DNA from: Pyrrhosoma nymphula
Lineage: Eukaryota; Arthropoda; Insecta; Odonata; Coenagrionidae
Direction: 5' to 3'
Assembly (NCBI GenBank): GCA_963573305.1
Contig: OY754327.1
Coordinates: forward strand, 59,202,244-59,266,243
DNA length: 64,000 nucleotides
Translations under genes and position numbers: made by a program
Shown here: positions 1-12,126 of the stretch, one piece after another
Position numbering within the stretch: position 1 is the first letter of the stretch
Layout of the letters: every line of letters begins with the position of its first letter
The notes under the pieces: model-generated
What the model saw: only the letters and a program-made list of their open reading frames with translations
Database searches by the model: none
Told to the model about the DNA's origin: nothing

Positions 1-35
1 AGTTTCATTAATAGCTATATAGCTATTGCAATAGC

Positions 36-79
36 AATAATCCCCTTAGGTACCTATATAGGTACCCAAGGGGATTATT
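36..79. repeat. 44-bp near-perfect palindrome
   Basis: Two 22-base arms meet with no loop at 57/58. Each arm runs from AATAATCCCCTT through GGTACC to TAT. Only one position (48 against 67) fails to pair. A smaller palindrome, TAGCTATATAGCTA, lies just before it at 12-25. It could form a cruciform or RNA hairpin. It begins 8 bases past the stop codon of the minus-strand candidate exon at 88-315, but no function is shown. It could also be the end of a transposon cut by the window edge. Confidence 0.8.
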
Positions 80-87
80 TCGCATAA

Positions 88-315
88 ATGTCAGGTTCTT
101 TTCCTATCATAGCCGAACTCCAATTTGCTATGCCGATAAATATCCAGGTTTTTATTCACTCGAATTACATAGGCGGCATGAGAGGAACTCATTACCTGAT
201 GACACTCATGCATGCACCACGAGTAATAGTCTGGCACTTCATAGAAAAACCGGCACTCAAAAGCTACATCCGTCGCCATAACCGTTTTGCGCTGAATCGT
301 CCTAATCAAACTCAA
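88..315 (-). CDS. Possible internal exon of an unrecognised protein
   Basis: The minus-strand frame is open from about 315 to a stop at 88-90. The first part, before base 196, looks protein-like. It is not low-complexity, and has aromatic and cysteine-rich stretches (FECRFF, then YYSWCMHEC). At 196/195 the sequence reads CAG|GTAATG, a good splice donor, so the exon could end at 196. A TTTGATTAG acceptor-like site lies just upstream of the frame, but its pyrimidine tract is weak. The frame has no ATG at its start, so an internal exon is more likely than a whole gene. The cysteine spacing suggests a small secreted domain, but I cannot assign a family. A chance open frame is quite possible. Confidence 0.17.
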
Positions 316-394
316 TGAAACGTGAAAATCCCGATATTGCCTTTCACTTTGCTTTCATTGCGGGTGATTCACCCGCAGAGGCATTCAATGCCTA

Positions 395-1130
395 AGTGAC
401 GAGAAGGAGAGAGAGGGAGAGGATATGAGAACGTCTTTCGGAAGGAGTAAAGCAAACGAAGAAGGGGAAAGAAGTGAATGAGATGAGGGAAGACGTTCGG
501 GAAAGGACGAGGGAGTGAGAAATGAGAGAGGTTGGGAGGTGGTTCCAGAGTTGTAGGTGAGTCTTGAGGAATCAGTCGCCTATTGTGAGCAATCGTAACA
601 CGAAGGAAGCGCCCGAAGGGATCGACCCAAGGACCCGTGAAGGCTGAGAGAGAGGGAGGAATGAGTGAGGGAAGACCGCGAAGTAGATGAAAAGGAGGAG
701 GCCCAAAAACCTCCCTGGGGCACTCTCTGCGTTGGGAACAGACGGCGGGGCGATGTTGATTGTGAAGGGGAGGAGGAGCGAGCGGCTGGCTAAAGCCTGA
801 GGAAGATGGAAAGGGGCTCTCTCTCTCTTTCTCTGGGAAGAAGTTAAAGAGTCGGAGATGAGGGAGGAGAGGAAACGAACTTCGTAAGGCTATAGCCTGG
901 TGGGAAGGAGAGATGGTAAGGAAAGTTTCCCTCTCTCTCTTCTCTCCTTCGTTCTCTCTCCCTCACTCCTGACTTCCCTTTATTTCTTTTACCCCCGAGA
1001 GCGTCGGCCGATAGTGACAGATAATAAGGCTCTTACTTTTTCCATCGGTGAGAGAGCGAGGGAAGGTGAAGGTGTCGGTGGGTATGAGTGGAAAGGAGTG
1101 GAAGTCGAGTCTCTAAAAAAGAAAATATAG
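395..1130 (+). repeat. Purine-rich tract with local CT/GA runs
   Basis: The plus strand is dominated by A and G (GAGAAGGAGAGAGAGGGAGAGG and similar) for several hundred bases. A pyrimidine patch with CTCTCTCTC lies at about 928-985. Short open frames occur on both strands, but they are made of E/R/K/G or S/P/L/F repeats dictated by the composition. No gene is supported. Confidence 0.7.
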
Positions 1131-2075
1131 GAAGGCAGAGAGAGAGTAAAAGCAAATAGGATAAGACCCACAAAATGGCGAGAATGTTCCAAGCGATTGC
1201 CGATCATAAGATCCCGAATAAAGAGCGCACTTTACCATCTCACTTCGTGAGAAATTATTTTGGGAACCAACACGGTTACGTGAGAATAAATTCCCACGGA
1301 TACAGGGATCCACGATTGAGTCAAGTACATAGTTAAATTCATCCCAATTCCAAAGAAACATGCGTCTAAATCAAACATCATGGTACATACAAATTCAATT
1401 CTTAGTGCTTAGTTATGAAAAAAAAATCCGCAGATTTTGGATTTATCGATTTTCCGCTCTAAAACCAATTAGGATTTATTGAGGCGTATTAGGATTATAT
1501 TATCACATTCTCACTACGAGGACTGGTTCTGTCACTAAAACAGTTAATAAAAAAATTTCAGATAACTTGTTAAGGGGGGTTTATCTTCGCAGTGGGTAAA
1601 ACAATTAGCCAACTGAAGATAAATAGAGGATTTATGGTACACAAATAGGATTTTTTATTTTTCCCAAGTATATTTTTTTTCTTGCTTGATGCAACTGTAA
1701 TGAACGAAAATCAAGGGCATGCTAATGGAAAACACAAGCATGACTCAACCATGTGGTCCAAAATAAAAAACACTACAAAAAAGCATCATAAATGTTAAAT
1801 AAATATGTAGGCCACACCACTAAAGTTTTAGTGACAGAAGGGTAAGGCCAGATAGCCAAGTATTGGTACGCCTACATTCAGAATCCTGCGTCCTGGCTGC
1901 ACAACATCCATGTCCGATGCACAGCTTGATCCAGAGACTAATAGCATGTCAACTACTGCACTGTACACTGTGTGAAGATGAAAAACACTACTAACATTTC
2001 AAACAAAAACAAGGCTAGCTCAGAAAAATTATGCTGAATGCAAATTTAAAATACAGATTCAAGTACAAAACTTAA
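1131..2075. other. AT-rich intergenic DNA
   Basis: No convincing gene, RNA or terminal-repeat element. A weak tRNA-like patch (GATAGCCAAGTATTGG) occurs near 1850, but no matching internal promoter B box follows it. Confidence 0.5.
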
Positions 2076-2322
2076 AGGGAGTGTCCAATAGCCGTAAACA
2101 ATTGGCACCACTCGTCACAGATCACTAACCAAGTGAAGGATCCTATCTGGGTTGTGTGACTGCGGCTGTGTTGAAGCATTCTTCCCGTAAACTATCACAG
2201 GAGGATATTCTGGTGGAGAGGCTAGTCTCTGCTGTGGAAGTCCCATCCCGGCAAACCAACACAGCAAGGTTAGTGATCTCTGACGAGTGGTGCCAATTGT
2301 TTACGGCGATTGGAGACTCCCA
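2076..2322. mobile_element. 247-bp MITE with 55-bp terminal inverted repeats, flanked by TTAA
   Basis: The left arm (2076-2130) and right arm (2268-2322) are reverse complements with four mismatches in 55 bases. They share the block CCGTAAACAATTGGCACCAC. TTAA flanks both ends (2072-2075 and 2323-2326), the target duplication typical of piggyBac-type transposition. The outermost bases are AGGG and CCCA. The 137-bp interior has no open frame but contains a further short inverted pair (GCTGTGTTG and CAACACAGC). It is therefore a non-autonomous element. The arms are similar enough to suggest moderate age. Assignment to the piggyBac superfamily rests mainly on TTAA and is an inference. Confidence 0.82.
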
Positions 2323-2402
2323 TTAATTTTTGTATTTGTCTAGCCGTAAGAGCTCACCCCATCATTGTAACAGATTCAAGTATTATGAGGTAGAACTTTT
2401 CC

Positions 2403-2536
2403 ATAATGGAAGATATAAAACACTTGCAGTAGCAGTAAATTTGACAGTTACTTCTAAATGATTTAGTAACATTGAAACTAGACGAAATTAAATCTTTTGT
2501 TACTGGAAACGAGCAAGTGTTTTGTTTCTGTCATTA
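2403..2536. repeat. Decayed copy of a foldback repeat family
   Basis: This stretch matches the well-preserved foldback repeat at 63386-63556 in order and spacing. It begins ATAATG, then AAAACACTTGCAGT. The second arm starts GTAACATTGAAACTAG and ends GCAAGTGTTTTG and TTTCTGTCATTA. Self-complementarity is retained at the outer parts (AAAACACTTGC against GCAAGTGTTTT) but is damaged inside. It is a second, older member of the same family and has no coding capacity. Confidence 0.65.
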
Positions 2537-5320
2537 GGCAATCAACTTTCATCTGATTTTGTATTAGAGAAAGATTCTAAGTTACGCCTAAAATAAAGCA
2601 TGCGCGATAACTGCTATGGACGCAAATAACCTACTCTTCAATAAATGCAATGAAATTAAAGCAAGAAAGACCAATTTTCCGGCTGACAGGACACCGTTTG
2701 ACTTCTTATGCTGACATCTATGCTCAATAATCATTTCCTAGATGTTTACTAAATGTCCGGTATTTCGTTTCAAGCACTTTACTCAAGGATCAGCGACGTG
2801 AAACATGTTTTGAACAGCAAATACTTAATCCTGGACCAAGCGCATACTTTCCCGCGCACAGTTGAAGGGTGCGATGGGACAGGAGAAGAGGGTGGAGAGA
2901 GAGGCGAGGAGAAAAGCGGGGGAAGAGGTTAAAATGCGAGGCAAAGCTGAGGTCAGCCAAAAATACACTCGTTTTCGCTTGAGCGTGAAGTATCACGAAG
3001 AAGGGAGTAGCGCATGCAAGTTGCCCCTCCGTCATCCTCCGATTGAAAATGGCAATCCATCAAGTTGAACGAAATTTAGTGCGCGACTTCGCCAAGTGGA
3101 GGGTTGGGGAAGAAGATTATCAAGCTGACGCAGTAAAGCGTTCGTGGGAAAATTAATAGAACTGGAATCACAGATCCACCATTCGCACATTAATCCAATT
3201 CATTAATATCAATTCGTAAATAGCACTGCTAACCAAGGATACAATTAAAACTCCAAAATTAAAAATTTAAGTATTTACTCTTTTCCCCCAGCAGCAAACG
3301 AGCATAAGTCCATAAAATTACATCAGGCGTTATATACAGGGAGCTTGATACATAAGTGTAACTTCGGGGAGTAAAATTACTTCTGCACTTTCACCGCCTT
3401 ATACAGACAGCAGGTCATTACATAAAAGCGCCAATTGGGCGAGGTAAAAATTTTGGTTTGATAAACATCATTCGTGAGGCATGATGTTCACGAATAGGAA
3501 GATTGTTATCAATGAGGAGCTCAGATAACATCGATATCCACCGATCTTTAAGGCTATCGAGCATCAAAATTGAACAAACCCATTGTTAAGTCAGATGAAA
3601 AAAAAACTTAACTACCATTTACGCGCATGGTCAGTTACCGATGAAATAAGAAAGCTGAACGGCAGCCGCCACCACAAGGGCAAGCAGCAAGCTGTAATAC
3701 CATTTCGAACAGTTTAGAGCAATTTGCGAATAAATGGAAATCGCATCCTCGTGGCCCCCTCATAACTCCCTACGACTGAGGAACCTCCTTTGAAAAAAAT
3801 CCTTCTCGGTAGAGCGCTCACTCAAGAGGAGCCTTTTAAGCAGAGCCGGTGGAGACCGTGATTACGATGTTTTCGCCAAGGCTGGCCGAGAAATTGCATC
3901 CAGAAAAGGGACAGGGAGAGGATGGGCGAGTGTTTAAGCCCCGGGGCAAGAGGTGGAACAAGACGGAAGACGCCGACGTCGTCAAAGGGGTCTGAAGAAG
4001 GGTGCAGCATGAAGGGTGAGATGGGACTGGGAATAAGGCGCCCGCGGGGTTAAGACGAGATTGATAAGCGCGGCAGACGTTGATGGTGAGGTGGAAGGGG
4101 CGAGCGGACGGGAGCGGAACCAAGTGCGAGAGCAAAGAGATAATTTTTTATCGAAGGGAAACTGAACTGACTGGAGCAATATTTTTCAACTGCGAATCCC
4201 CACCTGGTCGCAAAAAAACCTCTTGTCCCATAGTGACCAATAGAAAATTAATTACCTCACGAGGTAATGGAGTCAGAAAAATCGATGCTACGGCTCCGAG
4301 TATTTAACGCAAAAACCTACATACATAACATTTTCGCAAAGACGAACCCATGTTGAAACGAGTAAAGAAAACCACGCTACATTTTGAGCAACTATCATTA
4401 AAATTCAATAACGTCAGCACAATTTATAATCATAGCCAATGTGGTTTAAATGTGATTAGAAATAATACCATTAATGAAAGTCTCATGATCGAGGCATTTG
4501 CATGAACTAAATTCACTCCAGGAACAAGCAAGAAAAATGAAATTGTACTTCCAATGAAAATTGTTTTGCACAACATTTTCTTCCCTGCTCTGTTGTAATG
4601 ATTTCAATACCATGCATTAAACAGAAACTCGAGCAGTACAATATTATTTACTTACTGGCGAATAATAACATCTGAAGAACCAGCCAGATAAAAGAAAAGA
4701 AAAGAAGTTGAGATATAATGAAAAAAGACGAAAATGTGTCGATTATCTGCTAATTTTTTATGTCAATTACGTTGGAAACTTTTGAAATTCCTTATCTTTT
4801 ATGGCTCTCGAAGTTTCCTTTCATGAGAAACCAAGGTTACTTAATTTCCCTCTCACAGCGCAATAGTAAGGAAACTTTAAAAAAATACATGGTCTAAATC
4901 CCTATCTAAAATGGAGATAAAGAACGATATCCATTTTGATAGATCCACAATCCATTTTGGAGGGGAAAATAGCTATAAAAACATGTAAGCATGAAATAAA
5001 AGAACCATGGAATGAAAATATATGTAAGATAAAACATGAATTATAATCCTGGTGCAATGCTAATACTGCCATCCACGCACATGAAGAAATAATGGGACAA
5101 CCCGCAGAAACGTTTTGGAGAAGACATCTTAAAAAAAAGGTACCCATGAAACGGCACGCATAGATCTTAAATATTGGGTCATTTCTCACTTGCTGACACC
5201 TAACCAAATGGATGAGCCAAAAGGTGCTTTGCGGCCTCAACTTTCGAAATCAGACCGCACAGAGAAGAAGCCTCTACTCATCACAACGGATACTTTTCTG
5301 TCCAAATAGAAGCCAGTGTC
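2537..5320. other. Intergenic DNA, no gene seen
   Basis: AT-rich, with a purine-rich patch at about 2875-2950. Overlapping short dyads occur at 3459-3511 (TGATAA...TTATCA, AACATCA...TGATGTT, ATTCGTG...CACGAAT). None of the open frames has coding character. Confidence 0.5.
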
Positions 5321-5321
5321 G

Positions 5322-5390
5322 AGTCCAGCTTCAGCTAACTGCGTTAATCGCACACGGGTTCAAACCCCAGTTAGAATGCATGAAAAGGCA
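5322..5390 (+). repeat. tRNA-like SINE head fragment
   Basis: The stretch ACGGGTTCAAACCCCAG at about 5354-5370 is an RNA polymerase III B-box flanked by the pairing bases of a T-arm. An A-box-like stretch (CTTCAGCTAACTGCG) lies at about 5329-5343. No complete cloverleaf can be folded, so this is a SINE or tRNA relic rather than a tRNA gene. Confidence 0.4.
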
Positions 5391-5879
5391 TTCGCCAGTT
5401 CGACTGTCCGGTTAATAAAAAGTTTTTTTCTACTAAATAAGCGCTAATCACGGTAGTAACAGGAAAAAACGAAGAGTGTTAACCTTTGATTATTTAAGCC
5501 ACTCTTCACTTGCCGTCTTTAAAGAAGATTCGAGACTAGACTAATTGAAGAGTTAAAGTAAACTTAAAGAGATTTAAAGGGAAACATATCCTCTGTATTT
5601 TTAATTTTCTGACAGTTGCATCCGCACTTCGATTCCAAGTTGTGATCCCTCAAATCACATCAGCCATCAAGACGTTTTCGCCGTCCGATACCAATACTCT
5701 GATTACGCACCCGACGCCAACTATTTCCAAAGGCCCGCCGACAAAGAAGCAACATCCGAAGGGGTTGGAAATCCGCGGATTCGGCGGCTGAGGAAGATGG
5801 ATAGGAGGCGGGAGAGGAGGGAAGAGAAGGGATTGAGCGGCGAACGCAGCCCGGCAGCTGCATAAGGAGGGCGGGGGAT

Positions 5880-6310
5880 CACCTCCTGAGCCCTCCCCAC
5901 AATCCCAGAGTCTCCGACGACGTCTTCAAGCCCGTCCCCTGCCCATCTTATCTCCTTCGCCGCTAAATGAAAAGATCCTTCTCAGCTCTCTACAGCACAT
6001 GACGCTCTCCTCAACTCTCCCGCCCCCCATTTTACCCTCTGCAGCTCCTCACCCCATCCGTATTTTTTTATATATCCCCTCCACCCTGTCGAATAGCACT
6101 CCATCTTCATATCACTTAATCAAGAGGGCGTGCAGCAGCCCCTGCCACACACCTCTCCACTCCACTACTACCCACACTCCCACGTGCTAAGATGCTAAGA
6201 TTGGGCTAAGAGATACGGCCCTCTAAGAACCTCTCCCCCCGCACCCTCCCTTTATTTTTTCCAGGCACACTTTTTCTATCTCCCTCCTCTCTATCTCTTC
6301 CCCAGCCTGG
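5880..6310. repeat. Pyrimidine-rich tract
   Basis: The plus strand is mainly C and T, with many CCTCCC, CTCTCC and TCCCC runs. The same composition in the opposite orientation makes the purine tracts elsewhere in the window. Open frames here are S/P/H-rich and not credible. Confidence 0.6.
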
Positions 6311-7140
6311 ATCTGAGGGATTGCGATGCATCGACTGCGATATTCGACGTGCAGAAGATATTTTTTAAAAGCGGTTTTTGCGACACCATGCGATACGCGG
6401 TGCAAGGCGATATAACGTGATGTGCAATGCAAGGCGATATACGATTCATAGCCACTAATAATTGGTGGAAAGAAGGAATTTTTACACCTATCAGTTCGGC
6501 AAAGTGCCTCTGTCTCTCATTTTGTCACTTCTATCAGTTCTAGAAACACAGTGATGGGTCAAAATAATAACCTCTATGTCACACTTAAACTCGACTGATA
6601 AGAATTTTTCAAGTAATGTTTTCCCAAGTAAGATGTGATGAGCGACGCAAAAGTTATATGCTGCAGTGCACCATTGGAATCGAAATTTGCGTATCACACA
6701 GATTTACTTCTGACCCACCACCAATTCCCTTTCCCTGACTTTTATTCCCAGCACTTCCTCCCGTCTATACTCCCATCCCCACCCTGTCCTTCCTCCCCTT
6801 CCCTCAGCCCCAACAGCGGCTTAGCAAAGCTGGGTAGTTAAATCGGGTGCGTCCTGCGAATGAAGTTCAGAGATTCGATTTCCCCGAGTGGAGTGCTGGA
6901 GGAATATCCCTATCCCTCCCTCCACACCCCATTCCCTTTGATCCAGTTCCCATTTTTACGATCGGAATGACATATTCGCGGAGGAGGGCCACCGCCGCAA
7001 ATGACTGCCATCGCCCCTTCTGGTCCCTGCGCGAGGCGTCCGATAACTGGCGAGGAGGAAGCGGGAAATTGAATTTCTTTCGCCGGAATCAGAAAGTAAT
7101 ATCTTTCCCTTTTCCCCTTGCCAAAACCGAAAAATAGATA
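6311..7140. other. Intergenic DNA, no gene seen
   Basis: Mixed composition with a pyrimidine-rich patch at about 6710-6810. I see no gene, RNA or bounded repeat. Confidence 0.4.
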
Positions 7141-7144
7141 TTTT

Positions 7145-7179
7145 GGGGGTGCGGGGGGAGTAGGGGGGGGAGGGGGGGG
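7145..7179 (+). other. Strong G-quadruplex motif
   Basis: Four guanine runs of 5, 6, 8 and 8 bases (7145-7149, 7153-7158, 7163-7170, 7172-7179) are separated by loops TGC, AGTA and A. This satisfies the usual four-run, short-loop definition with a large margin. No promoter or gene is identified beside it, so a role is unknown. The base run lengths may also be prone to sequencing error. Confidence 0.85.
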
Positions 7180-8989
7180 ACGAGGAGGTCTTGAAAATTT
7201 TCCGCAGCCAAGAAGAAATTTGGCTGGAGTTTTTATTTTACTTCTTCTGGAAAGAAAGACTCAGATATTTCCGCAAAAATTTAGTTCGCTATCTATCCAC
7301 ACTTTATAAAGGAGTAATAAGAAGAAGTAGACAGTTTTTCCAGTTAATCTCTGGCGACTTTCCAGCACAGACTGAGGTTTTTTATATTTAAGCGGCCAGT
7401 ATGTATAATCTTACAGGCACTGGAAAACAAAACAACCTTGTGCATACTGGAATTGACTTTCATATTTCAGTGGGGTCAAGTTTACCTGATGTATAAGTAA
7501 CAGGAAATATCACGAGATGAATCTGCAACAGTGGAATTCGTATCCATATTTGCCAAACGCATTATTCAAAGGAGAAATCTGAGCATACGATCACATTTCG
7601 TAATCCCTGTAGCCAGGTTTCGAATAGCGACCGCGTGTAGAGAATGCTTTACCTATAACTTCTGTTTACTCAAGAGGAATTCTAAGGAAGTGTTCAGTAA
7701 CGCATTTATAGACATTCATCACCTACACATGTTAATTATGCGCAAAGGCATCCGTGTTCCCATTAATAAAGTAAGCCTACATATTATAGAGGTCGCCGTT
7801 CGGTCCAATGTAGGTACTATTGATTTGCATGATGCGGAGGGTCTGTTGACTTGCTCGGGCCAGGGAGCGAGAGACATGAATATCCCCGAAAAAAATCCAA
7901 AAGAGTCGAACGCTGCCGGGCGAATTGGCCGGAATATCATGAGCCAACGGAGCCAATGAGGGAACGGTCACGCCAAGGAATTCGTTGCCATGGGAATAAA
8001 ACAAATTAACTTCGTATTTAAAAAAAAAAACTCCGGATGCAGAAATAATGAATGGGACGCAGAAATGCTTCTGTGAAAAATCTTGGAATTATCAAGAGAG
8101 TCATTGGGGGTAGCGTTTCTTCCAAGTGTCTAAAAGTGAAAGAAATATGAAACACCAGCACGAAATGTCAAAAAATAGTCCATGGCTCTACAGGCAAACG
8201 GAGATAAGCCACTTTACGAATTTATATCCTTAGCGGCTAAAACTTACGCGAGGAATTTAACAAATATTCGACAATTATCAGTGTCTTACCTCTTCTCTAC
8301 CTCTTCCTTTCCATTTCTTCAGATTTCAATTTAACTATTCATTAGAAAGTAAAACTCCGAAAAAAGAGCAACTTGACCGAAATTGTGAAAAGTAATGAAT
8401 TGCTCGTTCCAGCTGTTGACATACCTGCTCCTACGATGCTGATGTGTGGATGCATAGTCACTGCATGCCCTTAAAGGTTAAGACGATGCGAAATCAGATG
8501 AGAAAGTGAATTTGGCGTGTTGTTGTAAGTTGATGTACGGAAAAACACGGAGCTCCTTACAGCGATAATGTATGCATTGAGTGCCCAGCAAAAACAGAAA
8601 GTAACGACTGAATACTTCTATGGCGCCACTGTGCAGAAAAATTACGCAGTATTCATCACAGTGAGACACGTAACGCAAATATTCTTCCAAGTTAAACGCA
8701 ATGCCGGAGCCCTCCCAAGCCTACTCAGATAGCCAAAGATAAATATATAGTACAAACGAAAGCTTTTGTTTATCGTTGCGTTTCCTGGTTCACCTTCAGC
8801 CACAATCCCATAACCGACGGCGACAAAATCGACTTTCTATAATTGCTATAAGGCTGAATCCGACACGAGGAGTGATGATAAAAATCACCAAGGTCAGCGA
8901 GAATGCCGCGGCGCAAATGAATGCCCGTTACACGGGGAGAGAATCGGTAAATAGAGTCGATGGGAGGTGATAATGTATCGGCTGAATAT
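7180..8989. other. Intergenic DNA, no supported gene
   Basis: The longest open frame (7531-7959, plus strand) is 142 codons. It has normal complexity, but no domain or motif I recognise and no clear splice or promoter context. The opposite strand is also open across part of it, so it is not called as a gene. Confidence 0.4.
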
Positions 8990-9480
8990 TGATTCAATCG
9001 TATCGGTGAAACCATCTGAGAGGTAGTGAGGAAGGGAGAGAGGGCGAAAGGAGGTGATGCGGAGGCATGCAAACGAGACTCTGCCCCCCCAAACCACCCA
9101 CCACCCTTCCCCCACCGAGTAACAGGGGGCGAGGTAAAGGACAGCAGAGGGGGGTCAGGAAGCGAAGAGGAATTGGGCACAATATGGGGGGAAGCGAACA
9201 GGAATCGCGAGAGAAATGGGGTGAGAGCAGGGTCAGAAGCAAGGAAGAAAAAGAAATAAAGACAGAGAGAGCCACGTTATTGAGAATAGTCACGCGATTA
9301 CCAGGGAAACCGCGATGCGGATGTCCTATTCCCACGTCACATCCAAAACGCCCTGCCGACCATACCGTACACTAACACACACACACACACACGAGGGCAA
9401 AAGAGAAAAGGAGGGATTGATTGGATAGCCTGAGGGAGGGGGTGAGGTCGGTTGGGAGGATGAGTGGTGGATGGGGTGGG
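8990..9480 (+). repeat. Purine-rich tract with embedded dinucleotide run
   Basis: The plus strand is rich in GGAAG, GAGAG and GGGGG blocks, interrupted by a C-rich patch near 9080-9115. An AC run sits inside it at 9375-9392. Open frames on both strands follow the composition. Confidence 0.55.
9375..9392. repeat. (AC)n microsatellite
   Basis: Nine uninterrupted AC units follow CACTA and precede GAGGG. Confidence 0.9.
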
Positions 9481-10439
9481 TATGGTCACGGGACAGGTAG
9501 GAAAAAAAGACGTAAGTTCGGGTGCAAAAAAAAAGCGTGCGGGTAGGAGGGAAGACCAGGAAGGCTTTGGAAGGATGTGGGAGTATAGCAGGAGGATCGT
9601 GGGCGAGAGAGGGATAAGAAGACACGGAGATAAATTACTTTATCGAAGAAGAAACTGGGAACGTCACGTCTCTCTCAGGCTGGATCCGTGCCGACGAAAA
9701 GAAATACCCAAGGACTACAATGAAAAATAGGCATGACAGCACGACGCAGGGAAATGTCTGCAGGGACTCATAAAAAATACTTCCAAAAATTTTACTAAAT
9801 TAAGATTGGTAAATAAAAATAAATGATGTGCAATATTAGACTAAAGGAATACAAGACACTGGAAAAAATATTGAATAAAAAGGAGGGTATCGAATAAAAA
9901 ATCATAAAAAATATAGGGCATTTGGGCTCTGATTAAAAATAACGGATATAAAATTCACAATAAAACATAAGGATTTCACTACGAATAAATAATACCTCAA
10001 TCATGATTCGATTTAGACGATTGATGATAATTACGAAAGACATTTAAAGAGAGCAAATGTGAAGGAGGAGGAAACAACGCGGAGTGAGAGTAAACCAAAG
10101 GTTGTAAGTCAATAAAAATTAAATATAAAGTGAAAGAAGAGAGGAAGGAATGCGAAGAAGAGGACAAGAGTCATACGCAGGCTTATGCTTGCAACGGTGA
10201 CTGTGGCAGCAGCGGCAAAACTTCTTCCGAACGACTTCATCGAGAATTAATGACTCCCCGTTCGTGAGATGGCCGCCAGACATAGTTCCCATTGGCACCG
10301 AGGTATGAGCAATAAAAAAGTAAGGAAAGTAAAAAAAAACATAAACGCTTTCGTACGAGCTTTGCGACTGACAGTGAAGTTTTCTCATACGTTCTAAGAA
10401 TATATGTGGTAATATAGTCACGATGGAGAAGTTTTAAAC
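9481..10439. other. Intergenic DNA, no gene seen
   Basis: AT-rich from about 9760, with many AAAAAT runs and no coding signal. Confidence 0.45.
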
Positions 10440-10560
10440 CTATGATGAGCAAAATCAAGTCGGCTGAAAAGATCACTCGGCGCGAAATCGAGGGGTCTGG
10501 GTTCGAATCCCGGTCCAGGCGAATGATTTTTTCGCAGTGATTTTGCACAATTATATCCAC
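10440..10560 (+). repeat. tRNA-derived SINE copy, family 1
   Basis: A polymerase III B box (GGTTCGAATCC, 10500-10510) sits in a T-arm-like context (CTGGGTTCGAATCCCGG). It is followed by a body (CAGGCGAATGATTTTTTCGC) that recurs in degenerate form at 54.0 kb and, reversed, at 12.1 and 12.5 kb. The A box is poor. There is no full cloverleaf or CCA end, so this is a retroposon copy, not a tRNA gene. Confidence 0.65.
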
Positions 10561-12120
10561 CCCGTTATTGTAAGAAATTAACACAGGGTTATAAAAATTA
10601 CAACAAATAATTGTACATTTTTTTCATTATATGACTCTTTGTAAAAAAGTATCTTTGAGAAAATTATTACGAACCAAATTTTTTAGAAAACAACTAAAAT
10701 ATTTGCAAGAAAGATAACTCTCAAACTAATTTTATCCACACTGTGAAACGCAAAATCCAGGTCTCAAAGCACGACATTTCACATTTTGTAGTGGAACATC
10801 ACTATTAAATATTAAATACGTAGCTTCGCTATATTAGGTCCAAAAAGGCTCCAAGCAACTCCGATCACGATCTGCATCCGTTGCAGCACCTGCAACGCGC
10901 TTCGCGTCATACCTCTCAATGATAACCACCAAGTAGACCGTCATTTGATGCGGCACATTTTTGAATGCTCAATGATTCACATCTAGGTCACGGTGAAAAT
11001 ACTCCACTAGTTGGACCCCAGTCAAAAACGGATGGAAAAGTTGCAGGAGTGGCAGCGACACGTTCTCTGCATTTGTGAAACTGCGTTTCCAAATTTTGAA
11101 CACGATTCAGTTATCATTGTCCAGATAAAGGTAACTTCTAAAAATGATACTCACTGGCATTAAGTATGCAACTACATTTGAAGGATTCTAAGCCACTCCA
11201 CATGTTATCGACTAAAAGACGGAAAAATTAGTTGCTAAAATAAAATCACAGGTAGAATCATTTTTACCAGTATCATTAAAGGGAATATAACAAAATGTTA
11301 GATTATTATGGAGATGGAATAATATCTTCCACCAATAATTACGACTCACCAATAAAAATGCATACATACTTTAAAAAATAGAAGACGAAAATCAACAAAA
11401 CTTTATCCATCCATTCGTCCGTAACTACTATAAATAGATAGAAAAGTATCGAATTCGTACAAAACCCGTCATCACATCAAAAATCAAGATTTTTTCGAGC
11501 GCTACTGCAAATATGACCCTATATCTTTGAAACTGAGATATTAGACAGGCACACGCAAAGTATCAACGCTAAATCTTTCATGAAACCCAGCACTTACGTA
11601 GAGTTGAATAAGAGCATATTGCACACAGCATACTGCGACACTAAGTAACTTATTTACGTTTCACATGAAGGCCAGTGCACCATGATTGCTTAAAAACATG
11701 TTAGCGCGCTTTGCTATGCTCAACGTACGTAAGACTGTTGGGGCTATAACGAAGGAGATCAGTAGTGAAGATAGAACATTAATTTAAGGGTGGCACTATA
11801 AATCTTAAACAAATGAGTACATTTAATTCCCTATTTCTAGGAAGGTTTGAACCAAAGGTACTTAAGAAAAATTTTCTCCAGTGAGCATTAGTTGCATACG
11901 TAAAAATAGATACTGAAAATATTGAATGACATTGCACTAAGAAGTTAGCTTAAAACAACGATTAAAAATGCATATAGCTGGAGCCGTTGCCACACAAAAA
12001 AATAAAACCTTTAAAGGATCTGCCAATAGATGCGCAAAAAATATGCGGACAGCGTTTGAGCAAGATACTGTGACATTAGAAACCTCTATGAGCGTTAAAT
12101 TTATATACTAACTATACTCT
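10561..12120. other. AT-rich intergenic DNA
   Basis: I see no coding region, terminal repeats or RNA gene. Confidence 0.5.
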
Positions 12121-12126
12121 TAAAAA

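Noticed and set aside
7531..7959. 142-codon plus-strand frame of ordinary complexity
   Set aside because: No recognised motif, no promoter or splice signals, and the opposite strand is also open; likely chance.
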